Shown piece after piece: positions 37,501-49,500 of a stretch of DNA of 64,000 bases. The stretch is from Lichenostomus cassidix (taxonomy: Eukaryota; Chordata; Aves; Passeriformes; Meliphagidae), in assembly GCA_008360975.2 (NCBI GenBank), contig CM039181.1:914380-978379 (forward strand). The letters run 5' to 3'. The position numbers and the translations under genes were made by a program. Position 1 is the stretch's first letter. Every line of letters begins with the position of its first letter. The notes under the pieces are model-generated. The model made no database searches and had not been told where the DNA came from. It saw nothing but the letters and a program-made list of their open reading frames with translations.

Positions 37501-40500
37501 TCTTCACACTTCCATGGAACAGTAGAAGAAAAACAGAAATAGGAAAAAAACAGAGTGGAAACTCAAATCTCCATTTTGTCACTAATTCCTGTCTCCCACA
37601 GGAAGTAAAGCCAATGAAAACACAACCAGAATATTTTTAGCAAATTATTCTCCTGTTATTGATGATGACCCAAGCCATGCAGGACAGTTTTGGGCATTTC
37701 TGCTCTTCCATCCCCATTGCTGCCTTTTGGCCTCAGGTCAGGGTGTCTCCAGGGCCTCTTGAACTGCATTTTATTTTGAGAAAGTTTGTTTTTCCCGCAA
37801 GAATCACGAGGGGAATGCTGAGATACAATAGCAAATCCCATCTGCCATGCTCAGATTTCTCCAAGTGCCTGCAGAGCTTAACCTTTCCTTTGCCTATGTC
37901 AGAGAGGAAGAGAAAAAATTCCATTTCTAACCTACTCATTCCTGGTTTCCTGCCAAAAGGAAGAGCTTGGTTCCTATCTCATGTATCCCATGCTTTCGGC
38001 AGACAGAATCCTTTTAAATAAAATTCTCCCTGGAAAATTGTTACCTTCTTTGAATTTCCCAATATAACCACAAGCCAAATATTTCCTTAAAAAGCAAAAT
38101 AAAAACCAGACTGCGACACAGCTTATAAAAAGGAAGAAAAAGAAGCAAAAAAGGAGATTTTGGCCCCTGAGCTGCTGTAACATAAGCAAGCTCATTCTTA
38201 TTTGCAGCTTACCCAAAAGCATTCTCGGTGGGTTTCAGCTTGGGGGCACTGAGCTCACGTTCTCCATTCTGTGCCTTCTGCTCAGGAACACCTTTCTTAC
38301 GATCCCAGACACTCTTCATTTCCTCTCTGGGGGCTTTGCCTTTGTCATCTTTGACCTGCTCAGCACACAGCAGAAAACCGCAGGACAAACCACGAGAACA
38401 CAAACAAACAAACAAACAAACAAACAAGAAAATAAAGTCAGAACATTCTAAATACCATCGAAGTATCATAGATTTTTTGGCATGAATGGAGATCATACTG
38501 AAACTGCCTGGGCTGATTGGTGCAAAATCTCTCATGCCAGGATGTCTCTCCTGGGATTCGGAGAGCAAAAGATTTCCTTTGCTGAGATTTTCATCAAGAC
38601 CTCTCTGAGTCTCATCAAAAAGCCAACAATTCCAGCTGCCTTATGGACTCAGACCCACTGGGGAGGTTTGTATCTCTTCTATCTTAATTGAAATCACCGA
38701 GAAAACTAATATTAAAACAATACAGTTCAGAAATGAATAGGTTAGGAAATGGCATTTCAGAAGCCAGTAGGATTTATGGTAATGTGTCTGCATTTGAGAA
38801 AACTATTAACACAGCTTGGCTTCTCCGTTCAAAAAGATGGTAAAACAAGATATTACAGAAACACTGCACATCTTCTGGGATCTTTCCTTCTCCTACTAAT
38901 TTTAATACCTAAACAGAGATTAATTAGCACAGAAGCAGAAACCTTTGCATCTCATTCCAAAGGCATGAGACGAGAAGAGAATGAGTTCTTTCCCTTATTT
39001 CACTGCTTCCCTAAATTACAGATTAATTCAGCTTCTGCTGGGTTCAAAAAGGACTCCACTTGGAGCAGATGGGTGATATTCCCTGAACTGAAATATCCAC
39101 TTCCTCTCACAAATCTTGACATCAAGATAGAACATGACCAAAGGCATGGATAGCAAATTTATGTATTTCTATTTTAATCTCTTTCTGCACTGCTTCTTTT
39201 CTGTTCGATTTTTATGCTGTTATTTGAGAGCTGAGATTTCTACATCTTGAGCACCTCCAGACTGCAGCAAATCATTCACCAAGGCTGGGGTGATCTCTGC
39301 CAGACTGGATTCCTCCCTGGGGCTCAGCTGGCTGGTGAGCTGAAAGCTGTGGGCATTTGGGGCATTTGGGGTTTCCCTGCAGAGCCAACTCACTCCCAAC
39401 CCCAAATTCCACGAGAAAAGCAACTGCTGCAGCTCGTCTGGCCAAACTGGGAGCAGGAAATACCAGCAGCCTCACATCATGAGAAAGCTTGTTCTTATGA
39501 ACTTCTCAGGTCACTTTTAAGAACCAAAAACTCTGCAGCAGTTCAGAAAAAAAAAAGAGACCAATTTTTTCCTTGCCAAATTAATCAAAACCTGAACTCC
39601 GAGGGCCAAAGCAAAAGCACAACCTGATTATGGAGATACATTTTATTCCTGCAGGGTTTTGTTCATGAAACATTGGCATCCTTTTAGCTGCATTCACATT
39701 CAGGAACAGATCTCAGAAAATGAATTTTTATGTCCTCGAAAAGGGGGCAGAATGGGATCCTGATACTCAATTTCTCTTCCCAAGTAAAGCAGCAACAACT
39801 GTGATTTTGAAAACATTTGGAGTGCTCAGGGTGGTTATTCAGAATTGCACCAGGAGTGGGATTCTATTAAATTGTCTCAGCTTGAGCATCCAAAGATGGA
39901 AACCCTGAAACCCCAAGTCCCTTTTCCAACTGCTGCCAATTTCCTGGAATAATCCTGCAGTGGGAAGGTTCCAAAGCATGCTGAGAGCTCCAGGGACAGC
40001 TGGCTGAGCTCTGCAGCAGCACAAGCAGGACAACTGTGCCTCAAGTTCCCCACAAATCCAACTCTGTGCTCAGCCACAGACTCTTTTCTACATTTCCTTG
40101 TATGATTCAAAGACTGCATACAAAGGCGAATATTGGAAGCTGATTCTGCCTTTTTAATATAATCCATCCCTTATTTTTTGTGCAGCTAATCCTCACCACT
40201 CTCTGAGCTTAAATTATTAAAACATCCAAATTATTCTGCTAATTAATGACCCTGCAGTGGATCCTCAGCAACCCTCAATCACTGGGCAGGCAGCAATCAG
40301 TTCTGGGGCTCCCTGAACCCAAATGGCCCCAAAATTCCCAAATTTCTGAGCAATTTCCACTAACCAGACTCGAGGCTATTTTAGAACCAAAACCACAGCA
40401 CTGAGCTCAGTGCTCTCAGTGTCCTGGACAATAAACTGTTCCCAAATCTGATTTACTTACCATACAGTAAAACACCATGGCACCAGCTCCTGTGTTTACA

Positions 40501-43500
40501 GTGGAAATGCAATGCAGTAAATTTTGTAGGTTTTTCTCTTTAAAACAAAAGAAGAATCTTGGGTATGCACAGTTTATATCATGGGGTATTGCAGTTTGGG
40601 GGGAATTATTAGTTAAGGCAGTCAGGTGGCCAAAGGGCCTAGAATATTATTATCATTATTATTATTATTATTATTATCATTATTGTTATGATTATTAATA
40701 TTATTATTAGAGTAGATTTCGTTCACAGGGAAAAAGTTCACAGTAAAGTGAGAGGAAACCAGGGAAGGATGATTAGTTGATACTGCCCTGAAAAATTCAT
40801 CCCTAGGGGGAAAAACCATACTTGTGTTATTGACTGAACTGAGTTTCCTGAAATATTTGTTTTAAGACAAACAGGAATTGCTTCTAAAGCCCCAAAAGAA
40901 CAAACCACTTAAGAATTTACTTAATTTTAAGCACTTAAGTAGCTTCATCCCTATTTATTTCAGCAGGATTACCATGTTCTTGAAGTGGAGCACAAGCTTA
41001 AGCACTTTGCTGAAGAAGGAACTTTCTGTTGTTTCCTTATTTGTTTTCATCTCTCAAATTTCCCTACCACATCTGAATCAGTGCTTTATGAGTTACCTGA
41101 TCTTTTGTGGAGGTAGATTGAGGCTTCTCTTCGGGCAGCTTTTCCTTTTTAGCTTCCACTTTTTCTTCCCCCTTTGGTTTTTGGGTTTTCAACGATTTAT
41201 TTTTTACTTTTTAACACGAGCTCACCACATCTGTTTGCACTTTTATTTCTCCACGCTGTGCTCACACCAATCCTGTGTGCAGCCACCACTCCACTGTGCT
41301 GCTGTGCCTCCTCCACCCTCCCCAAAAATTCCCCATTTCCCAACCCATTTCCCTTTCCTGGGATTGCATTTAGCACACAACATTCCTCCCACACCTCACA
41401 ACATTCTGTGCCAAGGTGTTTCTGCCTCCACCTCGTGTGCTGCTGCAGTTGAGAGCAGGTGAGGAAATAAAAAAGCAGCAAAAAGCCATGCAGAGGTGTG
41501 ACCATGCAAGGTTTTGGTGGAATGATGGGCTGAGCTCAGGCCTGTCATGCACTGCATTATGGATAAGCAGGATTTTTACTTTTATTTTTAAAAAGAGAGA
41601 GTGACAGCACAAGGATTAGTAATTTCAGCACAGGACTAGATCCGTGAGGAAATTCCAATTCAATCTTTTCTTGCATCACATTTCACACAAACCACAGGTG
41701 CCTTATGTTGGTGCAAAATGCTTACTGTACCTGCTTTTTTAAGAAAGCTGCTTGAGGTTTTTCCTCTTCTACTTTCTTCTCTTTTACCTGCTTATCTTCT
41801 ATTTTCTGTTCTTCCACCTTTTGTTTTTCCTTTAATTTCTCTGCTTCTAGCTTAGCCTTTTCCTCAGCTGCCCTCTTTTCCTCCTCTGCTTTCTTTTTTT
41901 CCTCAGCTGCTCTTTTTTCCTCCTCTGCTTTCTTTTTTTCCTCAGCTGCCCTCCTCTCCTCTTCTGCTTTAGCTCTCTCCCTTTCCTCAGCTGCTCTCCT
42001 CTCCTCTTCTGCCTTTGCCCTTTCCTCAGCTGCCCTTTTTTCCTCCTCTGCTTTTTGTTTTTCCTCAGCTGCTCTCTTTTCTTCCTCTGCTCTCTGTTTT
42101 TCCTCAGCTGCTCTCTTTTCCTCCTCTGCTCTCTGTTTTTCCTCAGCTGCCCTTTTTTCCTCCTCTGCTCTTAACCTCTCCCTTTCTTCTGCTTCCTTCC
42201 TTTCTGCCTCAGCCTTTTCCTTCTCTTCATCCACACCATCAGCCATGCCCTGCATCCCTCCTGGCACAGCATTTGTCTCATTTTCTGCTTTGTGCTCCTC
42301 TGCATTTCCAGTTACAGCCTCTTCTTTATCTCTGGGTTTTCCTGCTGTCACATCTACCTGATTTTCCTCAACGGGGATCTCCTTTGCTTTCTCCTCCTGC
42401 ACCTCCTCCTTGTCTTTTTCCTTTTTTTCCTCTTCTTCCCCATCTTGCCTCCAGCTGTTCCTTTGGTAGGATTTGCTGGCTGTTTCTGTCTCAGCCTTTT
42501 CCTCCTTCCCTGTGCTCTCGTTTTGCTCCACGTTGTTCACTTCTGCCCTGGGCACTGCCAAACTCCCGTCTGTGATCGTTGGGTCGAATTCCTTCTGCCT
42601 TTCCAGGGCTTCCTGCAGCCGTTTCTGGCGTCTCTCCTCCCTCCTTGCCAACCTCTCCAGCAAAGCAGCTTCATCATCTGTGGAACGTTTGCTTTCCTCT
42701 CCTGCCACGCTGTGGGAAAGGGACAGCTTGGCATTAAAAAAAAAAAATTTAAAAATCTTTCTAACAACATGTGCATTTCACTGTTTCGAGGCAAAAAGCT
42801 TGCTGTAACACCATTGCATGGCTGGAAAACACAACCAAAATTTTATATTATTATATACTCCAAAATTCAGCTGCTGTTTCCTTACCTGTATCCATTCTCC
42901 TTGCCTGAAATAGAATATTTCTGCTCAGTGCCTATCAGCACTTTGCCAGCACAATGTTCATTTCTGGTTTCTTCTATCGCTTGTGTTGCAGCCACTGGAA
43001 ATTTGGGTATAATATTTGTGATTGTGTGAAACTAAGCAATTGATGGGCAGCCTGGAAAGCCACTCAGCTTGTGACAAGTGCTTGGTGATAGGAGGGATGT
43101 GGTTTGATGCTTTTGGGGTCACAGGGACAATCCTGAGTAGATGGTTGGACTCGATGGCCTTAAAGGCCTTTTCCAGCCTGGGTGATTCTATGGCTCTAAG
43201 AGTCACCTATTCCATAATAATTCCTTTTCTGCTCATTATCCCTGACACTGGCAGTGCTCTGGAGTTCACACCCAGCACCTCACAGGCACTTTGCAGCCAC
43301 AGCCTGAGGTCTGGGTGACTCCTAACCCCATGGGCTGTGAGCCCACAGTGCCCTGGGAGCAGCACAGGAGATGTCCTTGTGCACAGCGTTTGGGTTTGGG
43401 CTGTGGTTTGACACATCGCTGGGCTTCTGAGCATAAAAAACATGTTTAAGGACAAATGGGGGTTTGGGGGGCAGAGGCAGCCTTGCCTGAGAGAACCTGA

Positions 43501-46500
43501 CAGGAAACCTGAGAGAGAAGCTGACAGAGAATCTGACAGAGAATCTGACAGGGAACCTGAGAGAGAATCTGACAGAGAGCCTGATAGAAAACCTGACAGA
43601 GAAGTTGACAGAGAACTTGCCAGAGAAGCTGATGGAGAACCTGACAGGCTCCATGAGCCCCACAGGAATGACCCCCAGACAGCCCTGGGGACAGCTGGCC
43701 AAGTGTCCCAGCATGTCACAGTCAGTCCTGCTCCCACCCTGCCCTGCAGACACAGCCAGCCTGATCCTCACTGTGTTTGGTTCTCCTGCAGATCAAAGAT
43801 GACCAAACTCAGTGCTTCAAATTCCAGCACCAAACCAAACTCCTCCAAATCCTTCTCTACCCTGAACAAAAATTACCATTTACTTGTCAGCACACACCAT
43901 CAGACACTCACCTGTTTTGGGCATTGATTTCTGATCTCTCTGTCCCTTCTCCTGAGAGATCTCCCTCCTCCTTTTGCCGCAGCCTCTCCTGCCGAGCCCT
44001 GCGGCGTCGTTCCCTGGCAGCTTCTTCATCATCATCGTCGTTCCTCTGGTAGGACAGCCTGCAGCAGAGCAAAGAAAGGCAAATTGAGGTGCCACAGCAT
44101 GCAGGAGAACGAGAAAAAACCACAAAAAGCAGTTTTCTGGAGCACAGGAAGTATGGCTGCTCCACACGCTGGGTAGAAAACACGCTGTGAAATTGAGATG
44201 AATCATTTCCAACCCTGGTTTTCTCTAGTTTCCCAGAAGTGACCTTGGCAAAGCAGTGCCAGTGAAGGCAGCAGCCACACCACAGTGCCAGCTGGCTCCT
44301 GGAAAACACCAAAGCCATCACAGCCCAGCTCTGTAGCTGATCACACATCCTGCCAGCCTGCCCCTGGCAGAGCTCTCACAGCACCCTTTGGGCTCATTGC
44401 TCAGATCTCAACTGCAATTGGGCTCAGCAAAGCAGCTTTTCATCAATCTCCTCTAAACATCCTCTGCAAATGGTGACAGTGTTCTGAATTTTACAGGCTG
44501 ACAAGCAGGGAGGCACAAGAGTGGCAGCAGCTCTCACTGGCTGGTTCTGAGAGCCAAATATCTGCCTTGCACAGCATTTCTGGGAGCCCAGAGCCCTGCC
44601 AGGCCAAACCACACAGGATCTGGGCTGTGATGAAAGCCTGCAGCTGAGAACCCATTGTATCCATCAGATGATTGCATTCAGTGGCATCCTGCTGGAAAAG
44701 GAGAGCAGGACCTCCCAATCCTGATAATCCTGTGTCCCATTCACATCTCTGCTGAGGGTACTGCTGGCTGAGATAAAGGAAGAGCATTCCTCTTGGTCTG
44801 TGCAGGGAAAGGGAATTAGGAAGCTGAAATGTGCCCAACCCAGTCAGGATATCCATTTACTGCTTCTGGCAGTGTCTGATGTATCATGGATGAGAAATCT
44901 CCCTTCCTCACATGGTCCCACATTTAATTTAGCAATTCAGCCACAAACACAGCAAAACTCAGAGTTCTGCACTGAATAAAATCAAATATAGATCATGTTT
45001 GTATTGCAAAGAATATTCTAACACGAAAAGCAACTAAACCACTTTGATTTAGCCACCAGTCAGATTCTTTGGGACCAACCCTCTCCTATCCCTGTGTTCT
45101 GATATTGCTTTTCTCCTTTGCTGAGAGAAGGGTGAAAGGATTGCTTCAGCAGGGATCCAATTACCCCAATGGTGCTTTAAGAATTTAAAGTGTGAAACAG
45201 ACCTAGAACAGCATTTTCATCCTCAGTGCACCCAAGAATTTGATTTGCTACTTTCCTGCTCTGCTTCAAGAGCTTGCAAACCTTTTCTTACAGAAATTCC
45301 TCTCAAAAAGAGTGCAAACCATGAGCAACAAAGATTACAGTGGGGGATGAGAAGGAAAGGAAGGAGACCAATTAAAATCACTAAAGGTGAAGCAGGGAAG
45401 GTAAGGATAATGGCCATGAGTCAATACCCAGGGTCTGTAGCTCAGGATTTATTTTTGCAGTGAAACCACACAAGGATGAAGTTTATCCCACGTTTATCCC
45501 AACAGAACATCCCTCACAGCACAACTGTTTTAAAAAAAAAAAAATTAAGAATTTTTAAAGAATTTAACACAGAATAACTGTTTTAAAAGCCTCTTCAAAA
45601 TGCCTTTTTTAAACCACCAGTTGCTCAGCAAGCAAAAAAAAAAAAAAAATTAAAAAATATCCCAAGCAAAAAATTCCCACAAAATCCTCCCCATGAAACA
45701 GATCTGCACTTCCTGTCCTTGGACACTTATCAGAGATCATCAGTTAAAAAAGCTGACAATGCCTCTCGATGTGCTTCTAAAGATATCCTCTGCCTTCCTC
45801 CACGGGCAGCTGCAGTTCCCAGCAGTTTCCTGGAGCCAGCCAGGAGCCCAGGGCTGGCTGGAGCCACCAGTGACCTTCAGCCAGGAGAAATGAGTATTTC
45901 TGCTCCCCATGCAGCTTGCTCAGTAACCTGGAGCTGTCACAGCAATGACTGATGGCATTTGCACCTCCCAGCTGCACCATTCAGGAGGATCTGTGTCACC
46001 CAGCATTGTCATCCAGCAGCCTCTGCATGATTTACAGAGTGACTTTTCTCTGCTCCACAGAGTGACTTTTCTCTGCTCTACAGACTGACTTTTCTCTGCT
46101 CCACAGACTGACTTTTCTCTGCTCCACAGACTGACTTTTCTCTGCTCCACAGACTGACTCTTCCCTGCTCCACAGACTGACTTCCTGCTCCACAGACTGA
46201 CTTTTCCCCACACACCCCTGCTTTACAGACTGACTTTTCTCTGCTCCACAGACTCACTTTTCTCTGCTCCACAGACTGACTTTTCTCTGCTCTACAAACC
46301 CCTCACAGACTGACTTTTCTCTGCTCCACAGACTGACTTTTCCCTGCACACTGACTTTTCCCTGCTCTACAGACTCACTTTTCTCTGCTCCACCCCAAGA
46401 AATGAGGTAATTCACCCTCCACCAAGCTGCTGCACCTCCAGCTTGCAGCCAACCTCTGCTGCCCCCTCTGCCCTCCATCATGTCACCTGCAGGGATCTCT

Positions 46501-49500
46501 GCCACCCTGGGTGTCCCAAACTGGTGGCACAGGGAGATGGCAGTGAGATGTCCTCGGTGACAAACCTCCCTGCCAGGCTGACTCTATAAAAATTGCATTT
46601 GCTGGCTCTCTGTGCAGTTAGAAAGTCTCTCTGTTTATCCAGGCTCTTCCTGCCAGGATGGGTGGGGAGAGATGGGTTTTGTTGGAACAGCCAGTGGGGA
46701 GAGCTCTGCCTGCCACTGCTGACATTCAGCCCCATTCTATTTATCATTACATACATTTCCAATCTCTCTATTGTTCATTTAATTTGTGCTATGATAGGCA
46801 CACTTCAAAACCTGAATGTCAACAACAGATCCATCTCCACCTCAAAAAAAAAAACCAAAAAAAAACCACCAAAAAAACCCACCAAAACCAAAAAAACCCC
46901 CAAAAAACCAACCCCAAAACAAGTGCACATGCTGCTTCCCCAAGGGCTGTGCCTCTGCCAGCCCTGCCCTGGCAATGGCAGCTGCTTCTCATCCAAACCA
47001 TATCTCAAAACGTGCTGAATGGTGGGGGGCAGCTGTGGGGAAAACTGTTTTCTCTAACCATACCTCCATAATCCAAGCAGAGCTGCCAGCATTCTGCTCA
47101 GGAAGTTCATTTTTACAGGGGAATGAGCAGAATTTCAGCCTCAGAAGCAGTGAGTGAACACAGGGATGGTGATGCTGCAGCCAGGCAGAGATGCCACCAG
47201 AGCTCAGCCCAAGGCTGGCCATGAATGCTGCTGTTATCACCTTCATTTTTCACATATTTCTCAATTTGACATGCATTTCTTTTTTTTCCACATTGAATGT
47301 AGGAGAGACAAGTGGATAAAATTAACCCAATGGCTGGAAATTTCACCCAGGCAAATTAAAACTGGAAATTAAGCAGATGTTTTTAACAGTCAGGGTAATT
47401 CTACATACAAGAAAGGATGGAACATCCCTCTCTTGCCTCTCTGCATTAAGATGGATGCCTTTTTGGAAGTTATACTACCAAATAACAAAAACACCCACAA
47501 CACCAAACAACCACCACCCCACAACCAAAAACAAAAAAAAAAAAGTTTCAGTCCCACACACACCAAGGATTTTCAATGCCTTATCTCAAGGGGTTTTATC
47601 CTAGTTTTCTGCTGGTTTTGGTTTTAAATCTGCATTAAGATGGATGCCTTTTTGGAAGTTATAGTAGCAAAACCAAAAAGTTTCAGTTTCACAGACACCC
47701 AGGATTTCCAGTGCCTCATCTCAGGGGTTTTTTCCCCCAGTTTTCTGCAGGTTTTGGTTTTCAATCCAAGCCCCAAACCTGGCCTGGCAGTTCCACCCTC
47801 CCAGCCTGTACAAAAGCACAGTGACTCACTCACTCTCCTATTTTCTTTTTTCCTTTCCTCATGGTTTAAAACTGATGATCTGTTTCATAACATGAAATGC
47901 AAGCAGATTCTCTGCTCACCACCCTGAGCACCTCAGCAGAAATCCACTGCAGGCTGCAAACACCGAGGGGAAAACCTCCTGCTACTGAAACCATGTCAGA
48001 TTTGCCTCCAACATATATTATATTTTGATAAAAGTGCTGGCTGGAAATGGAGCAGAGCACCTAATGCTCTCAATATGTGAAGCTAAATGCTCTGCAGTGT
48101 TACTGTCAGTGAGCAGAGCAGTGCAGTCAATCTGTTCTCATTTTAAAATTTCACGTGAAAAGAAGAGTAACTGAGCTGAAAACAATAATTGGCTGAGTGC
48201 CTTCTACCTGATAATTAATAATTTATTAACTTCTTTTCACCATTTATTTATAAATAGATTAATTTATATAAATAAATAAATTTATTTCTTCGGTGGAGTT
48301 CTCCCAGATCTGTTTCCCTGGCAGATGGCAAACATGCAAAAAAAGTGTACAAAACAAAATTTCCTTTCCCAAACGTGAAAAAGTGGGGGCAAAACCCAAT
48401 CAGTGTTCATTCCACTGTGGTTAATGTGGGATTTGTGGACTCTGGAGCAAATTGCTTGCTGCCACCACCTCCAGATTCTGGTGCTTTATTGCATATAAAA
48501 TCCAAAATAATTTATGCCACAGCCGTACCAGTAACTAATATTTCATGATTTGAGGACAATGGGCATCTTGCCTAGCTGAGGCACAAGTCAGGATCTGCTC
48601 TGGAATATCCAATCCACAAGTTCCACAAAGAGAAACAAGAAGTTTTCTTTCTTGTGGCTTTGGGCTGCTATATTTAATATGGCTTTGAAGGCACTTTTGT
48701 ACCTCAAACTGCTAGCTTGCTGACTGCATACAACATCGAGATCTAACTCCTCCTTTTTTTATATTTCACTGCAAATAAAACTCCAACTGAAATGACCAAG
48801 ATGTGAGAATTTAAAAATGAAGACAGACAGCCAACATAAAAAGCTCCCCCTTTATAACGAGAATTGTGGTCTTCCTAGAAAACATGCAAAAGACTTGAGG
48901 AATGAAACCTACATTTATTTTTTTTACAGCACCTTCAGGCAAACTGATGTCTCCAATGTGCCATGTTCAAGCTACAAACAGTCAGAACCCAATGTTTTAT
49001 TTCTTTTTCCACTGAAGGTTGGGTGTTAGCATCAGCCTGGGCTCTGGGAAGTGTCAGAATTCCTCTGTCTTTCCCAGGGGATTTGAGATTATAGTGAATT
49101 ATCTGAGCCAGACAGGTCCCTGGGGATGTTGGCTGAAACTTTCCGAAAAAAGAGCAAAAACTGTGCTGATGAGCAAAGTACAAATCATGTGTTTGCACAC
49201 AGCGAGTCTGGAAATATGATTTTATCAGATAATTATTCAGATAATAATAGACTAAGGAGTCTGGAAATATAATTTAACCAGATAATTATTCAGATAATAA
49301 TAGAATAATCTTTTTTTATCCACTCTTCCCAGCACAAAATATGCACTAGGAGGACACAGCCTGAACAGACTAAATATTGAAATAAATGCCACAAGCAGCA
49401 CAGCAGATGAAATGCAAGAGCAGCGAAACAGAGCAGACTGGGAACCATTTATGCTAACTGAACTGAACCTCTTGGGGGGGAAAATGTGGCATTACAGATA

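Larger units (their letters stand above)
38356..41096 (-). other. CALD1: CALD1 intron, 2.7 kb
   Basis: No additional exon is seen. It holds the CAAA repeat near its 3' end and the ATT microsatellite at 40646-40710. Confidence 0.7.
42710..43911 (-). other. CALD1: CALD1 intron, 1.2 kb
   Basis: No additional exon is seen. It carries a CR1 tail (43085-43196) and the 12-bp minisatellite (43490-43650). Confidence 0.75.

Noticed and set aside
42015..43029. Long + strand frames opposite the CALD1 large exon
   Set aside because: Antisense shadows of the Glu/Lys/Arg-rich coding repeat; they read as Phe/Pro/Leu-rich sequence with no family resemblance.
43207..43927. Ser/Leu-rich (-) and Asp/Arg/Glu-rich (+) frames
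   Set aside because: Caused by the 12-bp intronic minisatellite.
46034..46392. CRISPR-like regularly spaced repeat
   Set aside because: Units are directly abutting without unique spacers, in vertebrate intronic DNA; it is a minisatellite.
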